From Cryptomeria japonica (lineage: Eukaryota > Streptophyta > Pinopsida > Cupressales > Cupressaceae), in NCBI RefSeq assembly GCF_030272615.1, contig NC_081414.1, positions 305,975,164 through 306,039,163 of the forward strand: DNA of 64,000 nt. Direction: 5' to 3'. The translations under genes were made by a program, and so were the position numbers. Numbering within the stretch: position 1 is the stretch's first letter; the number at the start of each line of letters is the position of its first letter. The notes beneath the pieces are model-generated. The model was not told the DNA's origin and searched no databases. It worked only from the letters and a program-made list of their open reading frames with translations. Below, in pieces: positions 1-11,800 of the stretch.

Positions 1-232
1 TTGCCTCTATGTAGGAAGAAAACTTATGTCTCTCAAAAATAGTCCATAAAACACTATCATTCTTGAGGGAAATATAGTTGTTGAGCTGAACTTGGATCAA
101 ATCACCATTCCTAGTAGACCAAAGCACAATAGTGAAAATAACTCTAACCATAAGAGACAAATACAATTGAATTAAGTTAGAATAAAAATGGGAATATGAA
201 CATTATTGCCATAATAGATATCTATCACATCC
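1..232 (-). pseudogene. Possible C-terminal remnant of a LINE-type RNase H
   Basis: Read on the minus strand, one frame contains a GDLIQVQL-like segment followed further on by FERHKFSSYIEA. This resembles the GDS... and F..HIYREAN blocks at the end of plant LINE RNase H domains. The match is weak and the frame has a stop early on. It gains some weight from position: it abuts the 5' LTR of the gypsy element, while the N-terminal half of a minus-strand RNase H lies just beyond the truncated 3' LTR at 19712-19930. That is the geometry expected if the gypsy element landed in a LINE. It could equally be unrelated AT-rich sequence. Confidence 0.3.
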
Positions 233-1413
233 TGTAATACCCTAAAATTGGTCATCTAAACCATGGGCCCCTAATCTCGACAACATCACTAAGGTCCTAA
301 CCAAAGGTAATTAAATCAATCTTGAGCACATTAATTAATTCTTCAATCATCAAATATTACATGACAAATCAAATACTCAATATTAATTAAATATTTATTT
401 AATTAATTAAATCATTCCAAGAAAATCATTTTGATCAATTATTCTATTTAATTTATTAAATATCCTTGCATATTTAATTAATTAATAAATTTGCCATTTA
501 ATCATGCAAAAAAGGAATTAATTTATTACAAAAGAGGAATTAATCACAAAGCAAGAGTTAAATTGAAAATAAAATAAAAGAATTAAATTAAGAGAGAAAT
601 CAAACTTGAGATATTATTTCTTTCTTCTAAATTGAGAACTTGAAATCAAAAAAATAATTACTTGAATTATTAATCATTCTCTAAAATTGGAACTCAAAGC
701 TTTTGAGAAAAAGTTCAGTTGCATTGAAAAGACTCTTTTCTTGAATAAATCAAAGAATTATCTATTTTTATCACAAGTGCATGGAATTAATTAATTCTTA
801 TTTCTAATGCAACTTGAACTTCTTATTTAAATGCATTTCAATTAAACTATAATTGGAATCTATCTCAACGTTAATTGAATCTGATTTCTTAATTATTTCA
901 ATAAATTCTAAATTGTGTTTTTTCTTGATCTCTCTTGTGAATTCTCTATAAATTCAACCTTCGGCTCTCATTCAAATCACCCTAGAGATATTTGAGAAAC
1001 ACCTTGGAGATTATTATTATGCTGATTTTGCTTTGGAGTCATTGAAGATCTTGTGCTTGCTTTTGAGATTATTGCATCTTAGTTGAGATTATTGTATCTT
1101 AGTTTAGCTTTTTCCATATTTAGTTTATTCCATTATTTCTTGAATCCATATTGCTTGAATTATTCATCCATCTTGCATCCATATAGTTTAATATCATATA
1201 GATTAAATCCTTCGTCTTGGTGTAGTCTAGTCACTGGTATTGCTTATAAAAATATGAGAGCAATCTTATACTCGCATCTTTTAGAAGACAATTAGTCGCT
1301 TTGTTATGGTTTATGATTTATTGATTATTGATTTACTAACCATACATGTAATAACTTAATTGAAGTGTTGTGTATTACAGCTATCAGATTTCTTTTCACT
1401 TTTTCACACACAC
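233..1413 (+). repeat. 5' LTR of the gypsy element
   Basis: It begins TGTAATACCC and is repeated almost word for word from 19049, with a few substitutions and small indels until homology ends at 19709. The right edge is placed at the CA just before the primer binding site and could be off by a few bases. The U3 part is very AT-rich, with many TTAATTAA-type runs. Confidence 0.85.
947..953 (+). promoter_or_regulatory. TATA box of the gypsy LTR
   Basis: TATAAAT lies about 715 bp into the LTR. It would place transcription start near 975-985 and divide U3 from R/U5. The truncated 3' LTR ends just before the equivalent position, so only U3 remains there. Confidence 0.5.
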
Positions 1414-1418
1414 ATTTT

Positions 1419-1436
1419 TGGTGCCCACCATGGGGC
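1419..1436 (+). other. Primer binding site of the gypsy element
   Basis: TGGTGCCCACCATGGGGC begins with TGG, as expected for pairing with a tRNA CCA end, and sits a few bases after the LTR. It resembles the TGG(C/T)GCCCACC..GGGGC type seen in plant Tat elements. I cannot name the tRNA from this alone. Confidence 0.7.
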
Positions 1437-3582
1437 AGAAGACTACATTTTTTAGCCTCCAAGACTAAATGCTTATTTTTCATTTGTTTTTAGATTTTTT
1501 GTCTGTACAGTTTCTGCAATTTGCCGTACGATATTTCCCATATGGCCAAATGACAAACTACAGGCATCGTATGATCTGGTATGATTTATCGTACGATCTA
1601 GTAAGAATTGTCATACGATTTTGTATTTTTTTGGTTAAAAAGCAGATTTCATTCTTCAATTTTCTCATTCAATTTTGATTATACTGATGACTGACCCTAG
1701 CTTTTTATCTATCTATCTGAGAATTTTTCACAACCTAATTAGTTTTTTGCAGAACGCTTGTCGAAGAATATGTTTGTCACACAAAAACAATATGACTACT
1801 GATTCATTGTCTTTGCAAGTTGCCTGAGAAGAATCGATCAAACATCATGTATTCTTTAAATTTATTTTTAGGAACCTAACTTGGTATCTGGTTAAAGAAC
1901 AAATCTGTATTTTGTGTTTTAAGTAAATTCTGAGAGGTAGCAGAGTATGCTCTTGTCTGCATAAACAATCAGAAATCCAGACCCTTGACGCATTTTCTTT
2001 AAGTTTGAGATTTGTACATCTTTAGCAAGCTTTCCCTCTCAAGGAGCTAATAACTCTTAAATCCTTTATGGCCGGTGTGAGCGGAATGACCCAAGTGGGA
2101 ACAGCTAAACACCAAGTACTCCAACCCACTATAAAATAAACGTGATTTGATGAAAATCAAGTCAACAACAATGCTCGGGAATAGCTCTCCTCAGTACCTT
2201 CAGGTATATTAAACCTTGGTTTTCAAGGCTGGGAGACCTCTTATTTGAGTTTATACCTCGACGTGCCGAACAAACCCCTTACTAGTTCTAATTCAAAATT
2301 GAAGCTACTCGGTTCACCTCTGAAAGGGGGGATAATCTTTGTGAAAGAGAGATAGTAATCTTCCAAGATACTTGTCATTTCATGCCCCCATTAGCATTTG
2401 GAGTTGGCTAATACGGTGTTGAGAATCCATTGTGTGAGACCGCGGTCATATTATGATTAGCTATTGGGTGTGTACCTAAGTCTACAAGCAAAGGTTTTCT
2501 TCTCTCACCAATTTTTGTAGGGTTTGCATGTTGTGATTGGAGTTATTATTCATATTATGTGTCTGTTGTGTTTTCATCCTTGAAACTGAAACTAAAATAC
2601 CAAAACTGGAGAAAACAAGAAATAACTCAGTGATTGAAACTTTGTACAAAAATAGTCTATCCCAGTCAAAACTCTATCCAAAACTAGTCTATCCTAGTCA
2701 AAACTTTGTCCGTGTCACAAACTAGTATACCTTAGCTATCAAAAACTCAGTCCACCTCTAAACTGCTCATCATCAGTCAGTGATCAGAAACTCAATCCAT
2801 CTCAAATTTGGTCATACTAGTCATTGAAAACTCAGAAATTCACCTCTGTCCAGCAAACAGTCATACGATTCCTCTGATTTATCATCTGGTTTCATATCCT
2901 GTGTCGTACGAGATTCCATCAGTCCTAATAGTCTATCATTCCATCTTCAATCTTGTGTCGTACGAATCCTGATTGTCAGTTTTCTAGTTCTAAGAGTTGT
3001 CATTTCACTTTGCGTCTCATGTCGTATGATAAAACATTACATTGATCAGTCTGTCATTCTATGCATACCCATCTATCATATGGTACAAGGCAGCAACTCA
3101 TACGAAACAATGCTATTGTCATCCTGAAGCTTTTGAATTCTCATCTAGTCCTGAGAAACCTGTTGTACAAATCTATGATTTTGTTAGTCCAAAATAGTCA
3201 AACTTGCCTAAAACAGTCTATAGCGAGCATAAAACTGGTTATCATCATCCCAAGCATAAACAGATCAAAACAATGTACCTCTGCCATTTGTGTTGCATGA
3301 TTTTGTCGATCATCTTTCAGCTAGTTCAATCAACTACATATCAAACCTAAGTCACTTAGATAAACGTCTTATACAAGATAGATCTTTCTTGAAACCAGAT
3401 TGAGTCTTAGTCACTTCTCTTGGATCAACTTAGATAAACATCTTATACAGGATAGATCATTCCTGAAACTAGACTAAATCTTAGTTGCTCCTCTCAAATA
3501 ATACATTAACTGAACAACTAGCTCTGAATTTGATCTTGACTTCTGCATCACAAACAACTTTAGGTCACACCAATCAATAAAA
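1437..3582 (+). other. Long untranslated leader of the gypsy element
   Basis: About 2.1 kb lies between the PBS and the first plausible gag ATG, with no convincing coding frame. It holds scattered TCGTACGA-like palindromes near 1525-1620 and 2865-3110. Short loose repeats of a TAGTCTATCC(C/T)AGTCAAAACT phrase occur near 2650-2705. Small ORFs here look accidental. Confidence 0.6.
3355..3502 (+). repeat. 74-bp tandem duplication in the gypsy leader
   Basis: Two adjacent copies, 3355-3428 and 3429-3502, both start CTTAGATAAAC and continue with ATCTTATACA(A/G)GATAGATC. They differ at several positions, so the duplication is not recent. Confidence 0.8.
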
Positions 3583-5323
3583 ATGCATACTCAAAATAGG
3601 AGTTCTCATAAGAAAGATGCCAAAGGCAAAGGGCAACCCTTTTCATATAAAGATAATCCATTTTTTGAAGAGGATCACTTGATTGATAAACCTTCATCAT
3701 CAAAGATACCAGTTTAGGATGAGCCTGTATCTCTCAATATACCTAGAACAAAACAAAATGATGAAGACAACCTCATTATTCATGAAACCAATAATGATTC
3801 CTCATCAAGTGAAGCTGAAGATTCTGAACCTCTAGAAAAAGATATTCATAAATGTCAAAAGGATAAAGATTTCCGAAAAATGATGAAGGCTATCATGGCT
3901 AGAGAAAAAGAAGACTATTTTTTAGAACTAGCAAAACAAGGCACCAAACTTCCTACTGGATATGACGTTTAGAATCTCATCACTAAAAAGGAAGAATCAC
4001 CTATAATAATGGTCCACAGATAATTACAAGCTTTACGGACTAAGATCACAGAACTGGAAAAACAAGGATAAATCCCCAAAACAGTATTCTCTGGAGACAA
4101 TATGCCCATTTCCATTTGACAAAAACCTATACATGCCTCCATTCCCTTCACGAGTTGAGATTCCAAAATTTGATAAATATGATGGTACCTCAGATCCTTA
4201 AGATCATGTTAGAGAATTTTTTGCTTCCTGCATGGAGTTCATGCACGATCAAACATATCTCATGCACCTTTTTCCGAGGAGTTTGGGAGGACAAGCTATG
4301 GAATGGTTCTCGAGTCTACCTAAGGGGATAAATTTTTTTGAAGAACTAATTCAACTATTTTTACAACAATACTCCTACAACATTCGACATCCTATTACTA
4401 TGATCGAACTTTGCAATACCAAATAGAAAACATGGGAGCCTTTTCTCACTTTCCTCCAATGTTGGAGAAAGATGTTCTCTAGGTATTCACGACCTATCCC
4501 AGATGCTGAGAAAATGGATATATTCGTCAATAATCTGGTCCCTGAATTGAAATATAGTATCCAAATGCAAGTACACCTATCATTTAACAAAATGGTAGAT
4601 AATGCTATTCGAATGAAAGATGTGCTTATAAAGAAAGGAGATATCATGCCTTGGAAAGAAACACAACCAGGATCTAGCTCTAAAGAGAAGAACAAGTATT
4701 GGAAGTATGGAAAAGACAACAATAAGAATGTTGTTAATTATGGAGTAGTAGACACTATTAAAACCAAATCAAAGCCCATGATATTCAACTTGGCTAGTGG
4801 CACACAAGCACTCAAAGAAGCTGAAACTGCAACAGAAAATCCTTCGAAGAAAGCAAAAGAGTGGTTCAAAGAGAAACCTTGGCTTTCGAAACATAGACGT
4901 GAATTCACTCCTCTGGAAGAGTCATACAAATCCACTTTCAAAACTCTATTGGCAAACAACCTGATAACATTACCAGATAATTCTAGGCCATATGATCTGG
5001 AAGTCAAACCAAAATGGTGGAGAAAAAATGAATACTGCGACTACCATCGAAATAAAGGTCATAACACAAACAACTGCGTGAAGCTCAAGCATGAGATCGA
5101 AGATCTCATAGACATTGGTAAAATTGTTGTCAGGAATCACCCGACAAATTCTGATCATAAAGCTTTTAAGGACCCCTTACCTATTTACGAACAAGGTGAT
5201 TCCTCAAAGACCAAAGGAGGTGCCAAAGTAAATTATACTTATACCAACAATGACAATGTTATCAACATGATTGAGCCTTCCCAATCTAAATATTGCAATG
5301 TGATCATAATCCAAGATAAATAA
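3583..5323 (+). pseudogene. gag: gag polyprotein, gypsy element (degenerate)
   Basis: The start is placed at the ATG at 3583, which opens an acidic, Ser-rich N-terminus. One frame runs from there to about 4100 with four stops (3715, 3970, 4021, 4069). A frameshift near 4100 leads into the capsid core. The motif FDKYDGTSDP is followed by DHVREFF and GGQAMEWFSSLP, typical of the plant retrotransposon gag domain. Near the C-terminus a CDYHRNKGHNTNNC segment followed by LKHEIEDL is the zinc-knuckle-like block characteristic of Tat-type gag. After the frameshift the stops are at 4198, 4424 and 5321. Several fit CAA or CAG changed to TAA or TAG. The protein would normally package element RNA in cytoplasmic particles. 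The same frame continues into the protease. Confidence 0.85.
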
Positions 5324-6600
5324 AATGAATCACGATATGCAAAGGCTATGACCCATTCTCAAAAGAAAGTAACTCTCCAAGGAGCTAGTTCTTCAACTTT
5401 TGCTCCAACAACGTCAAACCTACCAGCCTTGTCAAACAAACAAAAAGAATCGACATTTGATAAATTTAAAAGGCTAACTTCATCATCATCTTCTGGATAT
5501 AGCATTGTTGAATAGTTGAAAAAGACAAATGCTCAAATTTCCATCTTTGAATTACTAAAAATCTCTTCTTCTCACAAAGAGATCTTGGACAACGCCTTCC
5601 TCACCACTAATGTTCCAAAAGATTTAGACATTGATCGGTTTCAATCCATGGTGGGTCATCTGACTTCACCTCACTATTTGACCTTCTCTGAAGAAGATGA
5701 CAACTCGCTAAATCATCCACATAACCAGCCATTGCACATTGAAGCCATTATCCATAAACACATAGTCAAACATGTTTTGATAGATGGAGGTGTGGGGTTG
5801 AATATATGTACTTACAATCTACTTATACAACTAGGATTTTCTAAAAATATCATTGATCTGGTCAAGAAAATAATAATTAAAGCCTACGATGAAGAGGAAA
5901 GGACCTGTAGAAAGAGATGTCATTTTCTAGTTACATGATCTTCCTCTGTCATACAATATCTTACTAGGTAGGCTGTGGATTCATGAAATGAAGGCAGTTC
6001 CATCTACATACCATCAATGCTTAAAATTTATTTATAACAGAGTTGAGGTCAATATTCTTGCTGATACAAATGTCCCTTGTAATGCATTGACAAAAGGTGT
6101 TGATACCTTTGTGCCTCATAATAGAGCAACCTCTACAAATGAAAGTTCAGAAGCCCTGATGAAAGACTTGGAAAAGAAATTAAAAATTACCAATAGTAGC
6201 ATGGATGGATACAAGATAGAACTAGTACTTTCATTAGTCTCTCTTCCTCCATCACCGAAACAGTTGGGCAAACCATCAGAGGCTACGAAAACACAAACTT
6301 CAACTCCGAATATCATATATGATGGTCTTTTTGTACAATCTTCTACTTCCCTGGTAGATGAAATAGAAGAGGATGTTATTCTAAAATGGCTTTTTAAGGA
6401 AGATAGTGAAAACAAAGAAGTACGACATTGTGATATTTCCTCAACACAATAAGGTCCAGGCTACAAAATGATTCAACGCATGGGATATTCAAGCACTGGT
6501 CCTCTAGGAAAACATCAAGAGGGTATTATTGAACCAATTCAGCTGTAAACAAAATCAACAAATGAGAAGGATGGACTAGGGTACAATAAAAAACCAGACA
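5324..6600 (+). pseudogene. Aspartic protease with C-terminal G-patch-like segment, gypsy element
   Basis: The frame continues directly from gag past stops at 5321 and 5513. It carries QISIFELL, then the active-site block HVLIDGGVGLNIC. In this lineage the active site often reads DGG rather than DTG or DSG. After a frameshift near 5900-5930 the flap and C-terminal block [22 protein letters not shown] follows, a strong Tat-type protease signature. From about 6453 the frame reads GYKMIQRMGYSSTGPLGK..EGI and later DGLGY, which fits a G-patch, a glycine-rich RNA-binding motif. The role would be polyprotein maturation, with the G-patch perhaps aiding RNA binding. Frameshifts and stops make it non-functional. 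Confidence 0.8.
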
Positions 6601-7470
6601 TCAGACCAAAAACATGCTTCTAAGTCTAAGTGGCAGAAAAGGATATCAACTTCAATATTACAGGAAACAAACACTCAACAAACTCAAGCAGAGTGTGTAA
6701 AAGAGAAAGAGGAATCAACAATCAAGAAAGAAGAAATAGTCAGCACTCAAGCTCTGATGGTGTCACCTACAACAATATAATGAGTTGAAGTCCTAGAGGA
6801 TATAAGAGATGAAGTAGAAAGAATCAAAGAATTGTTTGCACCACTGAAAGTTCCAGTCACATACACTGGTAGGTAGCAAGTAGATGATTCAAAGATTGAC
6901 TCAAATGAGTATTAATGGGGTCTAGACCACCTCTCAGATACATCCAGTACATAAACTCAAGAAGAGTCTAGCGGTATCATAGATGATACTCAAGAGTTGA
7001 TGCACTTAAAGCTAGAAAAGGAGATACATGAAATTAGACTAAAAAGACAAGAAGACTATGAACAAGGGCTGAAGGAAGGAAGAATACCAAAAAAAAATTC
7101 ATCTATTATATACCCCTCTAATAAAATAGAACAAATTAGGTATGGGATTACACAAGAAGAATTGCAAGCTTCAAAAGTAGAACCGGTCATCAGTCTAGAG
7201 GAAGCTGAATGGAGTAGATGACAGGGGGTCACAAAACCATCAAGATCATGTCAATAGGTGTGTCAGATACAAATACTAAATGAGCCAAATCTTGAAGGAA
7301 CTTGCAACATTAAAGATGTTGGTGTTGATACCATACATAAATTCACTCAACCACTTGAAGAAGACCTAGAAACTTCATCTAATGACTCTAAGGACTCTGA
7401 CAATAGTTCTGTTTGTGAAAATATCTACTCAGCATCAAACTCGGAATCCTCTGATATAAATGACAAGAAT
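6601..7470 (+). pseudogene. Protease-RT linker of the gypsy element
   Basis: The gypsy reading frame continues with stops through a Glu/Lys-rich stretch (6997-7221, with EKEIHEIRLKRQEDYEQGLKEG) and an acidic, Ser-rich stretch (7258-7488). I recognise no domain. The linker is cut at 7488 by the minus-strand insertion and resumes at 10081, where the sequence reads sensibly onward (LSIDLV on both sides of the break). Confidence 0.6.
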
Positions 7471-7488
7471 CTGTCTACCGATCTTGTT
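7471..7488 (+). repeat. Left target-site duplication of the minus-strand insertion
   Basis: CTGTCTACCGATCTTGTT matches CTGTCTATTGATCTTGTT at 10081-10098 in 16 of 18 positions. An 18-bp duplication is far longer than the 5 bp made by LTR integrases and is in the range produced by LINE target-primed reverse transcription. Confidence 0.8.
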
Positions 7489-7643
7489 CTGATTAATTAG
7501 AAAAATAGGTTTTCAGGACCCAAAACCTTTAACAAAGGAGATTAAAATAAGACACCAAAAAGTCCAATGCTTAAGAACCGCATACAAAACGACTAGCAAA
7601 AAAGCTAGCAAACCAAAAAGACAACAAAGAAACAAGGAAGGCG

Positions 7644-9325
7644 CTACACAACTATAGCCTTCAACAGGTCCTCCACCTTATTCACCAGCTGGTCATAGGT
7701 GGCCCCAATAGCTTTGAGATCTTCCAAGTCCTTGTTAGGTTTCTTTTCTTTCTTTTTCCCTTTGGTACGGGTTTTGGGACCTTGAGCTTCCCTTGTTCCT
7801 TCAGTGTCCAGGTCAATATCCAGTATTTCCTTTTCTTCATCCAGTTTGCTGATGAGAGTGTTAGTGTTGCTAGCAAAAATCTTCAGGATGCTTAAACTCT
7901 ATTTAGCAATGCTCTTCAGACACTCCTCAATTTTGCCGACTTTACTGACAGTATCCAAGATAGTTTGGTCATTAGCATTAGCAAGATTTTTCCTTTCTAG
8001 CAAATCTTTCTCTATTTTCTCAAGCCTGGGGTTGAAGGCATCTCTTATGTTTTTGGCTTTAGCAATGGTATTTTTCAGGTCCTTTATGTAATTAGCCATG
8101 GTCTTCCCTTCCCCAGTGTTGATGGTTTCCAAATTTAGAATTCTATTGTAGAGTTTTTTGTTGTCATCCATAGCTTTCTTGAAACCAATTATAAGCCACT
8201 TCATAGTATCCATGAAACCTTGCATACCCTCTGGAGGAGGGTTAGGGGGGGATCAGCCTTATCAGGGATATCCTGTTCCTTTTTTGGGGTGTCCCAAAAA
8301 GTAGTTGCAACCCTAAGAACCTCGTCAATGGTCCCCTTCTCCGGGTTCTATTCGGCTTCCAAGGTCCTTTCCTTCTTATAGACCTCCAAATCTTTAACAT
8401 TCTCCTCCTTCCGTTTGTACTTATTTCTAGTCTGGGTGTCAACTTTTGTCTTCTTTTTCAGCAACCCTTGAGGGTTCTCCTCCTCTGAGGAAAGGATAAT
8501 CTAGGGGATTCTTCCTTTAGGCTTTTTACCCTTAGAGGAAGAAGTTCTTGTTTTGATATGTTTCCTCTTCTTTCTAGTTTCATAATCCGAAACATCCATG
8601 CTCTCCTTAGAATCACTTGAGGGGTCACTGCTAGACTTCTCCTCTAGTGAGAAGGCAGAGTTAGGTCCCTCCTCCTTAGTCTCTATAGAGGGCTGCATAC
8701 GGGCTATTTGATTGGCCTTAAGATGGTCATAAATAAGGGCCATTAGGCCTTGATGCATGGCAATATCCACCATTGGGTTGTCTTTGTAGGCCTTAATAGT
8801 GGCATTCATCGAGCAGAGCAGAAAATAAGGAAAATTAACCTTTTCATCGTGCCTAAAATGATTTAGCAGGACGAAATGCTAACCATAAACTTTTGTGAAC
8901 CTACCATCCAATGTAATGTAGCACATTAAAACAAAGAGGACCTCCCGCCAGGGTTTGACAAAAGCCCTAGGGGGGTAGTAGGTTTTGCTCAGCTTTACTA
9001 GTCATTTTTTCTCCTTCTCAGTATCTGGATATCTCTCAATAGCCTCCTTGCTAACTTTCCTATCTCTGTAGAAGTTGCAACCTTCTCTTCTGAGGCTCGT
9101 GGCTTGGGTAATAAGATCTTCATCAATTTCAACAGTCTGATCTCCCATTTTTAGCCTACCCTTTCTCCAATTTTTGCAAAAAAAACTGGTGACCATGCCA
9201 TCCCGTCTGTGGAGTCTCTCCATGAATTTCAAAAAACCACCCTTCTGTAGGATGCTCCAGACCTCCTCCTTCTATTTCCATTCTTTGCAGCTACTTGGTT
9301 CATATTTCCATCTGTTACTACCCAT
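7644..9325 (-). pseudogene. Putative plant transposon-associated protein (degenerate)
   Basis: The likely start is the ATG at 9325-9323 (MGSNRWKYEP) and the stop is at 7646-7644 (KAIVV*), about 560 codons. The frame is broken by a handful of stops and a shift at a G-run near 8245. The N-terminal part contains VEIDEDLITQATSLRREG and later HFVLLNHFRHDEKVNFPYFLL and MHQGLMALIYDHLKA. This resembles the putative plant transposon protein / PMD-like family common in retroelement-rich plant genomes. The middle is Ser-, Asp- and Lys-rich and probably nuclear-targeted (KKRKH). The C-terminal third is charged, coiled-coil-like sequence. The function of the family is unknown. It follows the RNase H frame on the same strand. 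Confidence 0.6.
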
Positions 9326-9536
9326 GTTCTCGCTATTCAGAGCCAAATTTTGAAACTCGCAGAGCAAATTAACTAGAAAGCTTGTCAGGGCTATCAAAGT
9401 TACCTAGAAAGTGTGGGAACTAATGAAATAGGTATTATAATAAATGAGGCTCTCATTATTATAATGACTTGAAGTACTCCAATCAATCCTTTTCATTATT
9501 ATCTAGTCCATAAAAAATCTTTGGAGTGCTTCTATA

Positions 9537-10079
9537 TCAATCATTAAAAATGATTTGCCTGACATTTGCAGGGAGTCCTTGTTCTCTCGTCCATGTAAAC
9601 AATTCCTCTTTGTTAACCACCGCGTTGGTAGCCCAGTCAGTAGAGCCATTGGCCTCCCGGTAAATGTGGGATATGTAACTTCTTTTAAAAGTGCTAATAA
9701 GGTCTATCGCAGTATTGATGATGTTGTTGATTGACCATGAGGGCTTTGAGATCCCCTTAAGACATTTTATGATATTGTTTGAGTCCCCTTCAATCCATAG
9801 GTAGGGGCAATTCCATTTTTTAGAAAGAAGAATACCTTGGAGAGCTGCCATTGCTTCAACTTTATGGTTTGTTTGGGTTCCAATAGGGACAACAACCATT
9901 TCCTTGCAAATTCCTTTGTCATCTCTAAGAATAGCTCCACAACCTAAAGGACCCAAGTTACCTTTTGCAGCACCGTCAAAATTAACTTTGAACCAACCAT
10001 AAGGGGGGGTTTTCCATCTAACTTCAAGTCTTTTATTGTGATTGGGGTTAGAACTGTCGGCAATCTTTAAATTCCATGC
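9537..10079 (-). pseudogene. RNase H domain of LINE type, 5'-truncated
   Basis: The frame is open from the insertion border at 10080 to a stop at 9537. It reads WKTPPYGWFKVNFDGAAKGN, then HKVEAMAAL, IEGDSNN and finally YREANGSTDWATN. These carry the four acidic residues (D, E, D, D) of an active RNase H fold. The WK.P..GW.KVNFDGA start is that of the plant reverse-transcriptase-like RNase H found at the end of plant LINE ORF2 and in many solo copies. It would degrade RNA in RNA:DNA hybrids. The frame is free of stops over about 180 codons, unlike the host gypsy element, so the insertion is probably younger than most of the decay around it. Confidence 0.8.
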
Positions 10080-10080
10080 A

Positions 10081-10098
10081 CTGTCTATTGATCTTGTT
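10081..10098 (+). repeat. Right target-site duplication of the minus-strand insertion
   Basis: CTGTCTATTGATCTTGTT is the partner of 7471-7488, and the gypsy coding sequence resumes here. Confidence 0.8.
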
Positions 10099-11800
10099 AC
10101 TGTCGAACCTCGATATGAATTTCAACCTAGCGTAGAGAATTATGCTACAAGTAGGTCTATTGGATTAGGTCAACTAAATATTAACGTGCACTTTAATAAT
10201 CATATTCTAACTTTTCCTGGTCTCAAGACATTTACACAAGGTATCCTTCTAGAACTTGACTTTTCGATCTGCAGTTATGATGACAATACCGTGAACTTCC
10301 TTGAACCTATCCACACTCTATCCTTGGTACATCCTAAATTAATTGACTCTAGTCTACAAGATTAACCCATGAATGTACCTACTTTTGCCAATGACTACAC
10401 ACTAGCTTATTACCTAAATGCAGTTGAACCCATGTACTCTTCCACCAGCGAATAGAGTGAAAACATGACTAAAACAGATATCAAGTATCTTAGTCACAAA
10501 AATTAGAAAAATAAAAATAAAAGATCTGATGGTGAAAACCACATTGTGGCAGTGTCAGAATCGGAAAAAGAGAAAATAAAGGACGTACCTAAGGGTGAAA
10601 ACCTCTCTAAGGCGCCTGAAGGTGAGATACTTGATATATTGCCAAGTCACTTCCAGGAGAGGTCTTCTATATTGATCAAGCCAACTCAGCTAGTGAACAT
10701 TAGGAGTCAAGAGACACCACACATCATTCATGTAGCTCAATCATTATCAGTAGAAGAATTGAAAGATTTCACTCATCTCTTTTCAGAAAAGAAGATCAAT
10801 TTTGCATGGACATACTCTGATATGCCAGGCCTGGATCTTGATCTTATCATGCATCATCTTTCTATCACACCAGGAGTTAAACCAGTCAAGCAAAAACTCT
10901 ATAAGATGCACCCTCATGTGGCACTACTAGTCAAAGATGAGCTAGAAAAATTGCCAAAGGTTGGATTTATCAGAGTTATAGACTATGCGGAATGGATTTC
11001 AAACATAGTACCTGTGTCAACGGCAGACAAATCTATTAGGGTTTGCACAAACTTCAGAGATCTCAACAAAGCTTGTCAAAAGGATGACTTTCTATTACCA
11101 AACATTGATATGATAGTCGATATGATTGCTGGGTATGAGATGTACTCACTAATGAATGGATTCTTTGACTATAATCAGATCAAAATAGCTCCTGGAGATC
11201 AAGAAAAGACAATTTTCACCTATGCATGGGGAACCTTTTGTTGGAATGTCATGCCATTCGAGCTAAAGATTGCAAGATCAACTTACCAAAGAGTGGTAAC
11301 TACTATCTTTCATGACAAGATGCATAATAATATGGAAGATTATGTTGATGACACTTTTGTAAAGACTATGAAGAGATCCACGCATATTCAAGAGCTAGGC
11401 CCTATACTAGATAGAATGAAAAAATTCAAACTACAGCTAAATCCAAAAAAGTGTGCATTTGGAGTGACATCTAGTAAACTACTTGGCTACATCATTTCAA
11501 AGAAGGGAATCAAGGTTGATCCTGAGAAGGTCCAAGCTATAATGGAAATGTTGTCTCCAAAGAACATCAGTCAAATGAGAAGTTTACAGGGACATCTCCA
11601 ATCAATCAGATGCTTCATTTCTTAGCTGGTAGACAAAGCTCAACCTTTCACAAAAGTATTAAGGAAAGGAGTAATATACAACTGGGATCAAGAATGTGAA
11701 CAACACCTTCAACAGATCAAAGAGTACATGTCCAATCCACTAGTACTAATGCCACCAATTCAGGGAAAACCATTGATCTTATACATATCAGCCACTGATT
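10099..11800 (+). pseudogene. Reverse transcriptase region, gypsy element
   Basis: A linker (10099-10545) leads into a 359-codon open stretch that ends in a TAG at 11623-11625. RT blocks are in order: MHHLSITPGVKPVKQK, a fingers segment with SNIVPV and RVCTNFRDLNKACQKD, then MNGFFDYNQI, FTYAWGTFCWNVMPFEL, and the palm motif YVDD at 11341-11352. The first catalytic aspartate, normally in MDGF, is asparagine (AAT at 11155-11157), a G-to-A change that should abolish polymerase activity. After the stop the frame continues with VDKAQPF and the start of the first RNase H. The 11623 stop sits where RCFISQLVDK is expected, so CAG probably became TAG. Confidence 0.9.

Larger units (their letters stand above)
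7489..10080 (-). mobile_element. Retroposed insertion carrying RNase H and a transposon-protein-like ORF
   Basis: A 2.6 kb block with minus-strand coding sense interrupts the gypsy linker. The gypsy frame makes sense again when it is removed, and it is flanked by an 18-bp imperfect direct repeat. Reading 5' to 3' on the minus strand, it starts inside an open RNase H frame at the very border, as in a 5'-truncated LINE copy, and then holds a second ORF. I see no poly(A) tract at the expected 3' end near 7489. The long duplication favours LINE machinery. The two-part content is not that of a standard LINE 3' end. Confidence 0.7.

Noticed and set aside
1083-1295. 70-codon ORF in the 5' LTR
   Set aside because: It lies in U5 of the LTR, with AT-rich low-complexity translation and no relative.
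1701-1719. TCTA microsatellite
   Set aside because: Only about three to four repeat units; too short to matter.
7804-8091. Plus-strand Ser/Phe-rich ORF
   Set aside because: It is the shadow of the minus-strand coiled-coil coding sequence.
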